A stretch of DNA of 64,000 nucleotides from Klenkia brasiliensis (lineage in GTDB: Bacteria; Actinomycetota; Actinomycetes; Mycobacteriales; Geodermatophilaceae): assembly GCF_900100695.1 (NCBI RefSeq), contig NZ_FNCF01000004.1, positions 496,001-560,000 of the forward strand, read 5' to 3'. The position numbers were made by a program, and so were the translations under genes. Of this stretch, positions 46,537-56,631 are shown piece by piece. Each line of letters opens with the position of its first letter. Within the stretch, counting starts at the first letter, position 1. The notes under the pieces are model-generated. The model saw only the letters and a list, made by a program, of their open reading frames with translations, was not told where the DNA came from and made no database searches.

Positions 46537-47741
46537 GGGTCGGGCTGGTCTGCCCCTACAACTGGGACGTCCCCGGCGGCGTGCAGTACCACGTGCGGGA
46601 CCTCGCCGGGACGCTGCGCGGGATGGGCCACGAGGTCGACGTCCTCACCCCGGCCGAGCAGGAGGAGTCGCTGCCGGCCGGGGCCACCTGGGCCGGCCGG
46701 GCCATCCCGATCCCCTACAACGGGTCGATGGCCAGCTGGCAGTTCGGCGTGCTGTCCGCCGCGCGCACCCGCCGCTGGCTGCGCGAGGGCCACTTCGACG
46801 TGGTGCACGTGCACGAGCCGGCGCCGCCGTCGGTGGCGCTGCTGGTCTGCATGATCGCCGACGGCCCGATCGTGGCCACCTTCCACGCGGCGTCCGTGCG
46901 CTCGAAGTGGCTGGCCGCCTGGGGCCCGGTGGTCCGGCCGTGGCTGGAGCGGATCGCCGGCCGCATCGCGGTGTCGGACTTCGCCCGCCGGCTGCAGGTC
47001 GAGCACCTGGGCGGCGACGCGGTGGTCATCCCCAACGGCGTGCAGGTCGCCGCCTTCGCCGCGGGCCCCCGGCTGCCCGCCGCCGAGCACGACGGGCCGA
47101 CGGTGGGCTTCCTGGGCCGCTACGACGAACCGCGCAAGGGTCTGCCGGTGCTGCTGGAGGCGATGCGCACCGTGGTCCGCGAGCTCCCCGGTGCCCGGCT
47201 GCTGGTGGCCGGCCGCGGCGACCCCGACGAGCTGCGCGCCCTGGTCGGCCCCGACCTGGAACCCGCCGTCGTGCTGCTCGGCGAGCTCGCCGAGGACGAG
47301 AAGGCCGCCTTCCTGCGCACCGTCGACGTGTACTGCGCGCCCAACCTGATGGGCGAGAGCTTCGGCGTCGTGCTGGTCGAGGCCATGGCCGCCGGCGCGC
47401 CGGTGGTCGCCGCGGACCTCGACGCCTTCGCCCGGGTGCTGGCCGACGGCACGGCGGGCGTGCTGGTCCGCCGCGGCGACGCCACCGCGCTGGCCCGGGT
47501 GCTGGTCGACCTGCTCGGCGACCCCGACCGGCGCGCGGAGCTCACCGCGGCCGGCCGCGAGCGCGCACGGGACTTCGACTGGGCGACGCTGGCCGCGCAG
47601 GTGGTGGCCGTCTACGAGACCGTGGTCCCGGCCGGGGGCGGCGAGGTCACCGCGCACGGGGCCGACGAGGACCCGCTGCCGGTCGAGCCGGTCCCCACCC
47701 GGACGGAGGGGTTCCTGCCGCGTTGGCTGCGCCGGTCCTGA
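46533..47741 (+). CDS. pimA: Phosphatidyl-myo-inositol mannosyltransferase
   Basis: The protein has 402 residues, a GT4 (GT-B) glycosyltransferase. The N-terminal GlyGly loop PYNWDVPGGVQYHVRDLA binds the acceptor and donor. The C-terminal domain has VGFLGRYDEPRKGLPVLLEA and the EX7E motif in MGESFGVVLVEAMAAGAPVVA, which binds GDP-mannose. PimA adds the first mannose to phosphatidylinositol. It has the usual acidic/Pro-rich C-terminal extension and ends the thrS operon. Confidence 0.93.
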   Translation: MRVGLVCPYNWDVPGGVQYHVRDLAGTLRGMGHEVDVLTPAEQEESLPAGATWAGRAIPIPYNGSMASWQFGVLSAARTRRWLREGHFDVVHVHEPAPPSVALLVCMIADGPIVATFHAASVRSKWLAAWGPVVRPWLERIAGRIAVSDFARRLQVEHLGGDAVVIPNGVQVAAFAAGPRLPAAEHDGPTVGFLGRYDEPRKGLPVLLEAMRTVVRELPGARLLVAGRGDPDELRALVGPDLEPAVVLLGELAEDEKAAFLRTVDVYCAPNLMGESFGVVLVEAMAAGAPVVAADLDAFARVLADGTAGVLVRRGDATALARVLVDLLGDPDRRAELTAAGRERARDFDWATLAAQVVAVYETVVPAGGGEVTAHGADEDPLPVEPVPTRTEGFLPRWLRRS

Positions 47742-47752
47742 CCGCGCGCCGG

Positions 47753-47758
47753 TAGCGT
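47753..47758 (+). promoter_or_regulatory. Predicted -10 (TAGCGT), leaderless LemA-like gene
   Basis: TAGCGT ends 7 bases before the GTG at 47766, within the 24 bases that follow pimA. Confidence 0.55.
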
Positions 47759-47765
47759 CCCCCGG

Positions 47766-48290
47766 GTGACGTCGACGGGCTGGGTGCTGCTGGCGGTCGG
47801 CGTCGTGCTCGTCCTGCTGCTGGCCTGGGCGGTGTTCACCCTCGCCCGGCTGCGCCGGCTGGAGGGCCGGGTCGACCGCGCGTGGGAGGCGCTCGAGGGT
47901 GCGCTGACCCGCCGGGCCGAGCTCGCCGACGCCGTCGCCCGCGAGCACGCGGAGGACCTGGGGGCGCTGCGCGCGGACGCGCTGGCCGGTGCCGTCGCCG
48001 ACGCCCGCCGGCCCTCCGGCGGGGACCGGGAGGTGGCCGAGAACGCCCTGGGCCGGCTGGTGCGCGAGCTGCCGGACCCGCTGCGGGCACCCGAGCTGGA
48101 CGACGCCGGCTGGCGGGTGGGGCTGGCCCGGCGGTTCTACAACGACGCCGTCCGCGACACCCGCGCCCTGCGCCGGCGCCCCGGGCCGCGCACGCTGCGG
48201 CTGCACGCGCGCCGGCCGCTGCCGCGGTTCTTCGACATCGACGACGGCCTGGACGCCGTGGTGGGCACCGGGCCCGTCGGCCGCGCCTGA
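47766..48290 (+). CDS. LemA-like membrane protein
   Basis: The protein has 174 residues. One N-terminal membrane helix (about 5-27) precedes a helical domain with [29 protein letters not shown] and, near the end, [19 protein letters not shown] and [10 protein letters not shown]. These are LemA-family features: a helical bundle facing the cytoplasm or cell surface. The function is unknown. It is shorter and more diverged than typical LemA (about 185-190 residues). Confidence 0.75.
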   Translation: MTSTGWVLLAVGVVLVLLLAWAVFTLARLRRLEGRVDRAWEALEGALTRRAELADAVAREHAEDLGALRADALAGAVADARRPSGGDREVAENALGRLVRELPDPLRAPELDDAGWRVGLARRFYNDAVRDTRALRRRPGPRTLRLHARRPLPRFFDIDDGLDAVVGTGPVGRA

Positions 48291-48298
48291 CGCGCTCC

Positions 48299-48304
48299 TA
48301 CGAT
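48299..48304 (+). promoter_or_regulatory. Predicted -10 (TACGAT) of pdxST
   Basis: TACGAT would give a leader of about 33 bases before the pdxS GTG at 48344. Confidence 0.45.
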
Positions 48305-48343
48305 GGGTCGACCGCAACCGAAGTCGAACCCGTGAGGCGCACC

Positions 48344-49246
48344 GTGTCCGAGACCCCCGTCCCCCCCAGCACCGGCACCGACCGCGTGAAGCGCGGCATG
48401 GCCGAGCAGCTCAAGGGCGGCGTCATCATGGACGTCGTCGACGCCGCGCAGGCGCGCATCGCCGAGGACGCCGGCGCGGTCGCCGTCATGGCGCTGGAGC
48501 GGGTGCCCGCCGACATCCGCGCCCAGGGCGGCATCGCCCGGATGAGCGACCCGGACATGATCCAGGGGATCATCGACGCGGTCTCCATCCCGGTGATGGC
48601 CAAGGCCCGCATCGGCCACTTCGTCGAGGCGCAGGTGCTGCAGTCCCTCGGGGTGGACTACATCGACGAGTCCGAGGTGCTCACCCCGGCCGACGAGGCC
48701 CACCACATCGTCAAGACCGACTTCACGGTGCCCTTCGTGTGCGGCGCGACCCACCTGGGCGAGGCGCTGCGCCGGATCGCCGAGGGCGCGGCGATGATCC
48801 GGTCCAAGGGCGAGGCCGGCACCGGCAACGTGGTCGAGGCCACCCGGCACATGCGGTCGCTGCGCTCGGGCATCCGCGCGCTGACCACGATGGACGAGAC
48901 CGAGCTCTTCGTGGCGGCCAAGGAGCTGCAGGCGCCCTACGAGCTGGTGGCCGAGGTGGCCCGCACCGGCAAGCTCCCCGTCGTGCTGTTCACGGCCGGC
49001 GGCATCGCGACCCCGGCCGACGCGGCGATGATGATGCAGCTGGGTGCCGAGGGCGTGTTCGTCGGCTCGGGCATCTTCAAGTCCGGCGACCCCGCGCAGC
49101 GCGCCGCCGCGATCGTGCAGGCCACCACGTTCCACGACGACCCGGCGGTCATCGCCAAGGTCAGCCGCGGGCTGGGCGAGGCCATGGTCGGCCTGAACGT
49201 CGACACCCTGCCGGCCGACCAGAAGTACAGCTCCCGCGGGTGGTGA
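48344..49246 (+). CDS. pdxS: Pyridoxal 5'-phosphate synthase subunit PdxS
   Basis: The protein has 300 residues. It makes PLP from ribose 5-phosphate, glyceraldehyde 3-phosphate and ammonia. The core shows [49 protein letters not shown] with the catalytic Lys, and [32 protein letters not shown]. The GTG at 48344 has GAGG 6 bases upstream. It is followed by pdxT with a GTGA overlap, which keeps the 1:1 complex in balance. PLP serves TrpB and the decarboxylase of this window. Confidence 0.96.
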   Translation: MSETPVPPSTGTDRVKRGMAEQLKGGVIMDVVDAAQARIAEDAGAVAVMALERVPADIRAQGGIARMSDPDMIQGIIDAVSIPVMAKARIGHFVEAQVLQSLGVDYIDESEVLTPADEAHHIVKTDFTVPFVCGATHLGEALRRIAEGAAMIRSKGEAGTGNVVEATRHMRSLRSGIRALTTMDETELFVAAKELQAPYELVAEVARTGKLPVVLFTAGGIATPADAAMMMQLGAEGVFVGSGIFKSGDPAQRAAAIVQATTFHDDPAVIAKVSRGLGEAMVGLNVDTLPADQKYSSRGW

Positions 49247-49839
49247 GCGCCCCGCTCGTCGGGGTCCTCGCGCTGCAGGGCGACGTCCGGGAGCACCGCG
49301 CCGTCCTCGAGCAGCAGGGTGCGCGCACGGTCGCCGTCCGGCGACCCGAGGAGCTGGCCGGGGTCGACGGCCTGGTGCTGCCCGGCGGGGAGTCCACGAC
49401 CATCGCCAAGCTGGCCGACCGGTGGGGCCTGCTGGGGCCGCTGCGCGCCGCGGTGCGCGGCGGGCTGCCGGCCTACGGCTCCTGCGCGGGCATGATCCTG
49501 CTCGCCAACCGGCTGCTGGACGCCCCCGCCGACCAGCAGACCATCGGCGGCCTGGACGTCGTCGTGCGGCGCAACGCCTTCGGCCGGCAGGTCGACAGCT
49601 TCGAGTCCGAGGTCGAGGTCGCGGGCCTGCCCGGCGGCCCGGTGCACGCGGTCTTCATCCGCGCGCCGTGGGTGGAGGAGACCGGGCCGGGGGTGCAGGT
49701 CCTCGGCCGGGTCTCGGGCGGGCCGGCCGACGGTAGGATCGTCGCGGTCCGCCAGGGCGACGTGGTCGCCACCAGCTTCCACCCGGAGCTCACCGGCGAC
49801 ACCCGCATGCACCGGTTCTTCGTGGACCTCCTGCGGTGA
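49243..49839 (+). CDS. pdxT: Pyridoxal 5'-phosphate synthase glutaminase subunit PdxT
   Basis: The protein has 198 residues. It releases ammonia from glutamine for PdxS. The oxyanion strand is [13 protein letters not shown], the nucleophile Cys is in [12 protein letters not shown], and the His/Glu pair is in SFHPELTGD. All three catalytic residues are present. The gene overlaps pdxS by four bases. Confidence 0.96.
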   Translation: MSAPLVGVLALQGDVREHRAVLEQQGARTVAVRRPEELAGVDGLVLPGGESTTIAKLADRWGLLGPLRAAVRGGLPAYGSCAGMILLANRLLDAPADQQTIGGLDVVVRRNAFGRQVDSFESEVEVAGLPGGPVHAVFIRAPWVEETGPGVQVLGRVSGGPADGRIVAVRQGDVVATSFHPELTGDTRMHRFFVDLLR

Positions 49840-49888
49840 CGGTGCGCGAGCGGCCCGGCGGACGACGACCAGCGAGCGAGGAGACACC

Positions 49889-50641
<753 letters not shown>

Positions 50642-50646
50642 GCTGT

Positions 50647-50660
50647 CGAACGTCTGTTCG
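50647..50660. promoter_or_regulatory. LexA box (SOS operator) of ruvCAB
   Basis: CGAACGTCTGTTCG is a perfect match to the actinobacterial/Gram-positive LexA site CGAAC-N4-GTTCG. It starts 5 bases after the yebC stop and ends 18 bases before the ruvC GTG, where LexA would block transcription of the resolvasome genes until DNA damage. Confidence 0.85.
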
Positions 50661-50678
50661 CACAGTGAGGGGTTGTCG

Positions 50679-51275
50679 GTGCGCGTGCTCGGGATCGACC
50701 CGGGGTTGACCCGGTGCGGGTGGGGTGTCGTCGACGGGCGCCCCGGTGCCCGGCCCACCGCGGTCGGCGTCGGGGTGGTCCGCAGCGACCACACCCTGGC
50801 CCTGGAGCTGCGGCTGCTCGAGCTGCACACCGCCGTCACCGCCCTGGTCCGCGAGCACCGGCCCGACGTGGTGGCGATCGAGCGGGTCTTCCAGCAGAAC
50901 AACAAGGGGACGGCGACCGGTACCGCGCAGGCCGCCGGCGTCGCCGCGCTGGCCGCCGCGCAGGCCAGCCGGCCGGTGCACTGGCACACCCCGAGCGAGG
51001 TCAAGGCCGCCATCTCCGGCAGCGGCCGCGCCGACAAGGAGCAGGTCACGCTGATGGTCACCCGGGTGCTGGGGCTCTCCACCCCGCCCAAGCCCGCGGA
51101 CGCCGCGGACGCCCTCGCGCTGGCGGTCTGCCACGTGTGGCGCGGGCCCACCCAGGACCGGCTGCGGGTCGCCGCGCTGGCCGCCGGTGCCGGCGTCGGG
51201 GCGGCGCCGCTGTCGGTGGCCACCCGCTCGGCCGTGCGGCCGGGCCGCTGGCAGGGCATCGGGAGCGGTCGGTGA
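50679..51275 (+). CDS. ruvC: Holliday junction resolvase RuvC
   Basis: The protein has 198 residues. The acidic active site is visible: Asp in [15 protein letters not shown], Glu in [12 protein letters not shown], and the C-terminal Asp pair in [14 protein letters not shown]. It cuts Holliday junctions. GAGGGG six bases before the GTG at 50679 selects it over the TTG at 50673. The C-terminal 35 residues after the core are a low-complexity tail. It overlaps ruvA by four bases. Confidence 0.95.
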   Translation: MRVLGIDPGLTRCGWGVVDGRPGARPTAVGVGVVRSDHTLALELRLLELHTAVTALVREHRPDVVAIERVFQQNNKGTATGTAQAAGVAALAAAQASRPVHWHTPSEVKAAISGSGRADKEQVTLMVTRVLGLSTPPKPADAADALALAVCHVWRGPTQDRLRVAALAAGAGVGAAPLSVATRSAVRPGRWQGIGSGR

Positions 51276-51922
51276 TCGCCAGCGTCGCCGGGCGGGTGGC
51301 CGCGGTCAGCCCCGACGGCGCGGTGGTCGAGGTCGGGGGGATCGGCCTGGCCGTGCAGTGCACGCCCGGGACCATCGCGCGGCTGCAGGTGGGGGAGACC
51401 GCCCGGCTGGCCACCAGCCTGGTCGTCCGCGAGGACTCCCTGACCCTCTACGGGTTCGCCGACGACGACGAGCGGCAGCTGTTCGAGCTGCTGCAGACCG
51501 CCAACGGCGTCGGCCCGCGCCTGGCGCAGGCCGTGCTGGCCATCCACCCGCCCCGCGATGTGCGCCGCGCGGTGGCCACCGGTGACCTCAAGGCGCTCAT
51601 GCAGGTGCCCGGCATCGGCAAGAAGGGCGCCGAGCGGCTCGTGCTCGAGCTGCGCGACCGCCTCGGCGCCCCGACCGGCGACGTGAGCCTGGACGCCGTG
51701 GCGGCCGCCGCCGGTGCCACCGGCTCGGCCGCCGTCGCACCCGTCGCGCCGTGGCGGGACCAGCTGACCACCGCGCTGGTCGGCCTGGGCTGGACCGTGC
51801 GCGAGGCCGAGGGTGCCCTCGCCCAGCTGGCCCCGGTCGTCGACGAGCAGATCGCCGCCACCGGGTCGGTCGACATCGCCGTGCTGCTGCGCCAGGCCCT
51901 GCGCCTGCTGGGCCGGTCGTGA
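51272..51922 (+). CDS. ruvA: Holliday junction DNA helicase subunit RuvA
   Basis: The protein has 216 residues. The N-terminal OB-fold ([24 protein letters not shown]) is followed by two helix-hairpin-helix motifs ([17 protein letters not shown] and [23 protein letters not shown]) and, after an Ala-rich linker, domain III that binds RuvB. The acidic pin between HhH motifs is less clear. It overlaps ruvB by four bases. Confidence 0.95.
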   Translation: MIASVAGRVAAVSPDGAVVEVGGIGLAVQCTPGTIARLQVGETARLATSLVVREDSLTLYGFADDDERQLFELLQTANGVGPRLAQAVLAIHPPRDVRRAVATGDLKALMQVPGIGKKGAERLVLELRDRLGAPTGDVSLDAVAAAAGATGSAAVAPVAPWRDQLTTALVGLGWTVREAEGALAQLAPVVDEQIAATGSVDIAVLLRQALRLLGRS

Positions 51923-52992
51923 CGGAGTCCGACGCCTCCCCGTGGGCCGGGGACGAGGAACGGGTCGTCGAGTCGGCGCTGCGGCCGCACTCGCTGGCCG
52001 AGTTCGTCGGCCAGCCCAAGGTCGCCCGGCAGCTGGACCTGGTCCTGGAGGGCGCCAAGCGCCGCGGCCGGCCGCCGGACCACGTGCTGCTCTCGGGTCC
52101 GCCCGGGCTGGGCAAGACCTCGCTGGCGCTGATCATCGGCAGCGAGCTGGGCACCTCCGTCAAGATCACCTCGGGGCCGGCGATCGAGCGGTCGGGCGAC
52201 CTGGCGGCGATGCTGTCCAACCTCGGCGAGGGCGACGTCCTGTTCATCGACGAGATCCACCGCATCGCCCGGCCCGCCGAGGAACTGCTGTACATGGCGA
52301 TGGAGGACTTCCGGGTCGACGTCGTCGTCGGCAAGGGTCCGGGGGCCACCGCCATCCCGCTGGAGATCTCGCCGTTCACCCTGGTCGGCGCCACCACCCG
52401 CGCCGGCCTGCTGACCGGGCCGCTGCGCGACCGGTTCGGGTTCGTCGGGCAGATGGAGTTCTACTCGACCGCCGACCTGCAGTCGGTGCTGCGCCGCAGC
52501 GCCGACCTGCTCGGGGTGGCCATCGACGAGGACGGGTCGGCCGAGATCGCCGGGCGCTCCCGCGGCACCCCGCGCATCGCCAACCGGCTGCTGCGCCGGG
52601 TCCGCGACTACGCCGAGGTGCGCGCCGACGGCCGGATCACCCAGCCGGTGGCCCGCGCCGCGCTGGCCCTCTACGACGTCGACGAGCTCGGCCTGGACCG
52701 GCTGGACCGCGAGGTGCTGCACGCCCTGGTGGTCAAGTTCAACGGCGGGCCGGTGGGCGTCGCGACGCTGGCCGTGGCCGTGGGGGAGGAGCCGCACACC
52801 GTCGAGGAGGTCTGCGAGCCCTTCCTCGTGCGGGCCGGGCTGCTCGCGCGCACCCCCCGCGGCCGGGTCGCCACCGAGGCCGCCTGGGCCCACCTCGGTC
52901 TGCCGGTCCCCGAAGGCGTGTGGCTGCGCGGGGGCATCCCGCAGGGCGCGCCCGGCGACCAGCCTGCACCCCCCACCCTGTTCGACGCCTAG
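51919..52992 (+). CDS. ruvB: Holliday junction branch migration ATPase RuvB
   Basis: The protein has 357 residues, AAA+ fold. Walker A is [13 protein letters not shown], Walker B is [10 protein letters not shown], sensor 1 is [10 protein letters not shown] and the arginine-finger region is [10 protein letters not shown]. The C-terminal winged helix holds RGGIPQGAP-type sequence after TPRGR. RuvB drives branch migration on RuvA. It ends with the TAG that also begins a TAGACT hexamer for the next transcript. Confidence 0.97.
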   Translation: MTESDASPWAGDEERVVESALRPHSLAEFVGQPKVARQLDLVLEGAKRRGRPPDHVLLSGPPGLGKTSLALIIGSELGTSVKITSGPAIERSGDLAAMLSNLGEGDVLFIDEIHRIARPAEELLYMAMEDFRVDVVVGKGPGATAIPLEISPFTLVGATTRAGLLTGPLRDRFGFVGQMEFYSTADLQSVLRRSADLLGVAIDEDGSAEIAGRSRGTPRIANRLLRRVRDYAEVRADGRITQPVARAALALYDVDELGLDRLDREVLHALVVKFNGGPVGVATLAVAVGEEPHTVEEVCEPFLVRAGLLARTPRGRVATEAAWAHLGLPVPEGVWLRGGIPQGAPGDQPAPPTLFDA

Positions 52993-52995
52993 ACT
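52990..52995 (+). promoter_or_regulatory. Possible -10 (TAGACT) overlapping the ruvB stop
   Basis: TAGACT contains the ruvB stop codon and would start a yajC-secDF transcript with a leader of about 140 bases. That leader carries an imperfect hairpin near 53009-53030. No clear -35 is seen. Confidence 0.35.
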
Positions 52996-53145
52996 GCACG
53001 GCGCTGGTGCGCCCACCCCTGGGTGGCGCGCGCCCTGCGCCGGTCGCGCCCACGGGTGCGCCGCAGCCCTGAGTTCCCCCGAGCGGCCGCCCCCGGTGGT
53101 CGCACAACCGCGCCGGACCGGGCGCGGTGGAGAGGCACGACAACC

Positions 53146-53508
53146 GTGGAGCAGTTCTTCCCGCTCATCCTGCTGGTGCTGGCGTTCGCGCTGCTCATCG
53201 TGCTGCCGGCCCGGCAGCGCAAGAAGATGGCCGCCAACGCCCAGAAGCTGCAGGAGTCCCTGAGCGTCGGCACCCCGGTCATGCTGACCAGCGGCCTGCA
53301 CGGCACGGTGGCCGGCTTCGGCGAGGGCACCGTCGACATCGAGATCGCCCCCGGCGTCGTCGCCACCTTCGCCCGCCCGGCCGTGATGGAGGTCCGCACG
53401 CCCGACGGCGCGGTCCTCGACGCGCAGGCCGGCGAGGTCGTCCCGCCGCGCGACGAGCGCACCGGGCTGGTCGACGGCGACGGCGACCCGACCGAGCGCA
53501 GGGCCTGA
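53146..53508 (+). CDS. yajC: Preprotein translocase subunit YajC
   Basis: The protein has 120 residues. One N-terminal membrane helix (FFPLILLVLAFALLIVLPARQRKK) precedes the conserved cytoplasmic segment LSVGTPVMLTSGLHGTVAGFGEGTVDIEIAPGV. YajC joins SecDF at the Sec translocon. The GTG start is preceded by GGAGAGG at about 11 bases. It lies one base before secD. Confidence 0.93.
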   Translation: MEQFFPLILLVLAFALLIVLPARQRKKMAANAQKLQESLSVGTPVMLTSGLHGTVAGFGEGTVDIEIAPGVVATFARPAVMEVRTPDGAVLDAQAGEVVPPRDERTGLVDGDGDPTERRA

Positions 53509-53509
53509 C

Positions 53510-55300
53510 GTGGCTGCCCGCCAGCTCCGCGCGTCGCGCTACTTCGCGGCGTTCGTCCTGATCGTGGCCGTCATGTACGGCCTCATCTTCTTCACCGGCT
53601 CGCAGCGCACCCCGCAGCTGGGCCTGGACCTGCAGGGCGGCACCACGGTGACGCTGACGGCGCAGGTGCCCGGCGGCGGCACGCCCAGCCGCGAGGACCT
53701 GGAGCTGGCGCGGCAGATCATCGAGCAGCGGGTCAACGGCCTCGGCGTCGCCGAGGCCGAGGTGGTCACCGAGGGCAACTCGAACATCATCATCTCCGTC
53801 CCCGGTGACGACGGCGACCAGGCCCGCGAGCTCGGCCAGACCGCCCAGCTGCGCTTCCGCCCGGTGCTGCAGGGCCCCGAGGCCGCCACCCCGGCCGACC
53901 CGTCGGCCACGCCGTCCGCGACGCCGACCGACGGCAGCGCGCCCACCGACGGCAGCGCGCCCACCACCGCCCCCGGCGACACGGCCGCCCCGGCGTCGCC
54001 GACCGACGGCGCGGCGCCGACCAGCGACCCCGCCGCCACCTCGGCCCCGGCCCCGGACTCGCTGGCCGCCGAGGACACCACGACGCCGGCTGCCCCGACC
54101 ACGGACGCCGCCCCCACCAGCGGTGCCGCGCCCACCTCGGGCGGCGCCACGGCCTCCGGCGGCGCCACGGCCTCCGACGGCGCCGCGCCGACCGCGGTGA
54201 CCCAGGAGCAGGCGACGGCCGAGTACGCGAGCCTGGTCTGCTCCACCGACCAGACCGGTGCCGCCGACGTCGACCTGCCGGACTCCTACCTGGCCGCCTG
54301 CTCCGAGGACGGCACCGCCAAGTACCTGCTGGGCCCCGCCGTCATCGAGGGCACCGACATCACCTCGGCCAGCGCCGGCACCACGCCGCAGACCGGCGAG
54401 TGGATCGTCACCGTCGACTTCAACTCCCAGGCCTCCTCCACCTGGGCGACCTACACCGCCCAGGCGGCGCAGGCCGGCAGCGCGGTGGCGATCGTGCTGG
54501 ATGGCCGGGTGGTCTCCGCCCCCACCGTGCAGAGCGCCATCACCGGCGGCAGCACGCAGATCACCGGCAACTTCACCCAGACCGACGCCCAGACGCTGGC
54601 CAACCAGCTGGAGTACGGCGCCCTGCCGCTGACCTTCACCCAGGCCACCGCCCAGACCATCACCACCGAGCTGGGCGCCGAGCAGCTGCAGGCCGGGCTG
54701 ATCGCCGGCGCGATCGGCATCGCGCTGGTCTTCCTGTACGCCCTGCTCTACTACCGGCTGCTCGGCCTGGTCATGATCGCCAGCCTCGTGCTGTCGGCGG
54801 TCGTGGTCTACGCCAGCCTGGTGCTGCTGGGCCGGGAGATCGGCTTCACCCTGAGCCTGGCCGGCATCGCCGGGTTCATCGTCAGCATCGGCATCACGGC
54901 CGACTCGTTCGTCGTGTACTTCGAACGGCTCAAGGACGAGATCCGCGAGGGCCGCACGCTGCGCAGTGCGGTGCCCCGCGCCTGGGTGCGCGCCCGCCGC
55001 ACCATCCTCTCGGCCGACGCGGTCAGCTTCCTGGCCGCAGCGATCCTCTACGTGCTGGCGATCGGCGACGTGAAGGGCTTCGCGTTCACCCTGGGTCTGT
55101 CCACGGTGCTCGACCTGATCGTCGTCTTCCTCTTCACCCACCCGCTCATGGCGGTGCTCAGCCGGTTCAGGAGCTTCGGCACCAACCGGTTCTCCGGCCT
55201 GGGGTCCGTCGACGTGACCCGCCGCGCCGCCACCGCGCCCCGGCCGGGCCAGCGCCCGACCGTGGCCGCGGGCACCAGCAGCGACAGGAGCGACCGATGA
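53510..55300 (+). CDS. secD: Protein translocase subunit SecD with a long PAT-rich insertion
   Basis: The protein has 596 residues. Helix 1 and the D1 motif QLGLDLQGGTTVTL are at the N-terminus. The periplasmic P1 part contains a low-complexity Ala/Pro/Thr/Ser/Gly/Asp insertion (about residues 124-227). P1 resumes with DSYLAACSEDGTAKYLLGPAVIEGTDITSA. The C-terminal RND-like helices hold the D4-type GIAGFIVSIGITADSFVVYFERLKDE. SecDF uses the proton gradient to pull proteins out of the translocon. The insertion is encoded by short DNA repeats. It overlaps secF by ATGA. Confidence 0.94.
   Translation: MAARQLRASRYFAAFVLIVAVMYGLIFFTGSQRTPQLGLDLQGGTTVTLTAQVPGGGTPSREDLELARQIIEQRVNGLGVAEAEVVTEGNSNIIISVPGDDGDQARELGQTAQLRFRPVLQGPEAATPADPSATPSATPTDGSAPTDGSAPTTAPGDTAAPASPTDGAAPTSDPAATSAPAPDSLAAEDTTTPAAPTTDAAPTSGAAPTSGGATASGGATASDGAAPTAVTQEQATAEYASLVCSTDQTGAADVDLPDSYLAACSEDGTAKYLLGPAVIEGTDITSASAGTTPQTGEWIVTVDFNSQASSTWATYTAQAAQAGSAVAIVLDGRVVSAPTVQSAITGGSTQITGNFTQTDAQTLANQLEYGALPLTFTQATAQTITTELGAEQLQAGLIAGAIGIALVFLYALLYYRLLGLVMIASLVLSAVVVYASLVLLGREIGFTLSLAGIAGFIVSIGITADSFVVYFERLKDEIREGRTLRSAVPRAWVRARRTILSADAVSFLAAAILYVLAIGDVKGFAFTLGLSTVLDLIVVFLFTHPLMAVLSRFRSFGTNRFSGLGSVDVTRRAATAPRPGQRPTVAAGTSSDRSDR
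53927..54175 (+). repeat. 18-base tandem duplications in the secD insertion
   Basis: Two exact 18-base tandem pairs lie here: 53927-53944/53945-53962 (encoding Thr-Asp-Gly-Ser-Ala-Pro twice) and 54140-54157/54158-54175 (encoding Gly-Gly-Ala-Thr-Ala-Ser twice). Degenerate copies lie between them. They suggest slippage has lengthened the insertion in frame. Confidence 0.8.
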
Positions 55301-56631
55301 CCGGCACCCCCCGCGAGGGCCGCACCGACGACGAGCTGCTCGAGGAGAGCGACGCGGAGGTCCGCGCGGACGCCGCGGCCGACGCCGACGACGACGCGCT
55401 GGCCGAGGCGGGTCTGCCGACCGAGGACGGCGCCGAGCCGGCCGCGCCGCGGCGGCGGGCGTCGCTGGCCCACCGGCTCTACAACGGCGAGGCCGGTCTG
55501 GACGTCGTGGGCCGCAGCCGGTTCTGGTACAAGGTCACCGCCGTGGTGATGCTGGTCTGCATCGCCTCGATGGTCTTCCGCGGGTTCAACTTCGGCATCG
55601 ACTTCGAGGGCGGCAACAGCTTCCGGCTGCCCGGTGGCACCGAGCAGCTGAGCACGATCCGCGAGGCCGCCGAGTCCGCGGGCGCCGACGTCTCCACCGT
55701 GCAGGTGGTCGGCGGCGACACCGTGCTGCTGCGCACCGGCGCGCTGGACAACGCCGGCGAGACCGCCGTCGTCTCGGCGATCGCCGACGCCGCCGGGGTC
55801 GACCCCGGCCAGGTCAGCCCGGAGGCGGTCAGCGCCGACTGGGGCCGGGACATCACCGACCAGGCGCTCATCGCGCTGGTCGTCTTCCTGGCGGCCGTCG
55901 TGGTGTTCCTGGCCATCCGGTTCCAGCCCAAGATGGCGGTCGGTGCGATCGCGGCGCTCGTGCACGACATCGTGCTGACCGCCGGCATCTACTCCCTGGT
56001 CGGCTTCGAGGTCACCCCGTCCACCGTCATCGGGTTCCTCACCATCCTCGGGTTCAGCCTCTACGACACCGTCGTCGTCTTCGACAAGGTCGACGAGAAC
56101 GTCAAGGACCTGGAGAAGGGCGCCCGGATGACCTGGGGCGAGGCGGCCAACCTGGCGGTCAACCAGACCCTGATGCGGTCGATCAACACCTCGGTCATCG
56201 CGCTGCTGCCGGTGCTCGGCCTGCTGGTGGTCGGCGTCGGCCTGCTCGGCGTCGGGACCCTGCAGGACCTCGCGCTGGTGCTCACCGTCGGCCTGGCCGC
56301 GGGCACCTACAGCTCGATCTTCCTGGCCACCCCGATCCTGGCCGACCTCAAGGCCCGCGAGCCCGGGGTGCAGGCGCTGCGCAAGCGGGTGCTCGCCCGC
56401 CGCGCCGCCGAGGCCCGGGCCGCCCGCACCGGCGTGCCCGCGGGTCCGGTCGCCAGCGCGCGCCGCGCCCGGCGGGCCCCGTCGGCCGTCGCGGTCGCCG
56501 AGCACGACGAGCTGCCCGAGCGGCCCGAGGCCGTCGACCAGGTCGAGTCCCCGGACTCGGTCACCCGCACGGTCACCCCGCCCCGGCCCGGCGCCCGCCC
56601 GCAGCGGCCCCGCGGCGGGAAGAAGAGGTGA
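55297..56631 (+). CDS. secF: Protein translocase subunit SecF
   Basis: The protein has 444 residues, longer than usual (300-400). About 75 acidic residues come first, then helix 1 with FNFGIDFEGGNSFRLPGG, the periplasmic domain, and the RND helices with LTILGFSLYDTVVVFDKVDEN and RSINTSVIALLPVLGLL. A basic, Ala/Arg/Pro-rich tail of about 80 residues ends in RPRGGKKR. Overlaps on both sides (secD and apt) show one operon. Confidence 0.95.
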   Translation: MTGTPREGRTDDELLEESDAEVRADAAADADDDALAEAGLPTEDGAEPAAPRRRASLAHRLYNGEAGLDVVGRSRFWYKVTAVVMLVCIASMVFRGFNFGIDFEGGNSFRLPGGTEQLSTIREAAESAGADVSTVQVVGGDTVLLRTGALDNAGETAVVSAIADAAGVDPGQVSPEAVSADWGRDITDQALIALVVFLAAVVVFLAIRFQPKMAVGAIAALVHDIVLTAGIYSLVGFEVTPSTVIGFLTILGFSLYDTVVVFDKVDENVKDLEKGARMTWGEAANLAVNQTLMRSINTSVIALLPVLGLLVVGVGLLGVGTLQDLALVLTVGLAAGTYSSIFLATPILADLKAREPGVQALRKRVLARRAAEARAARTGVPAGPVASARRARRAPSAVAVAEHDELPERPEAVDQVESPDSVTRTVTPPRPGARPQRPRGGKKR

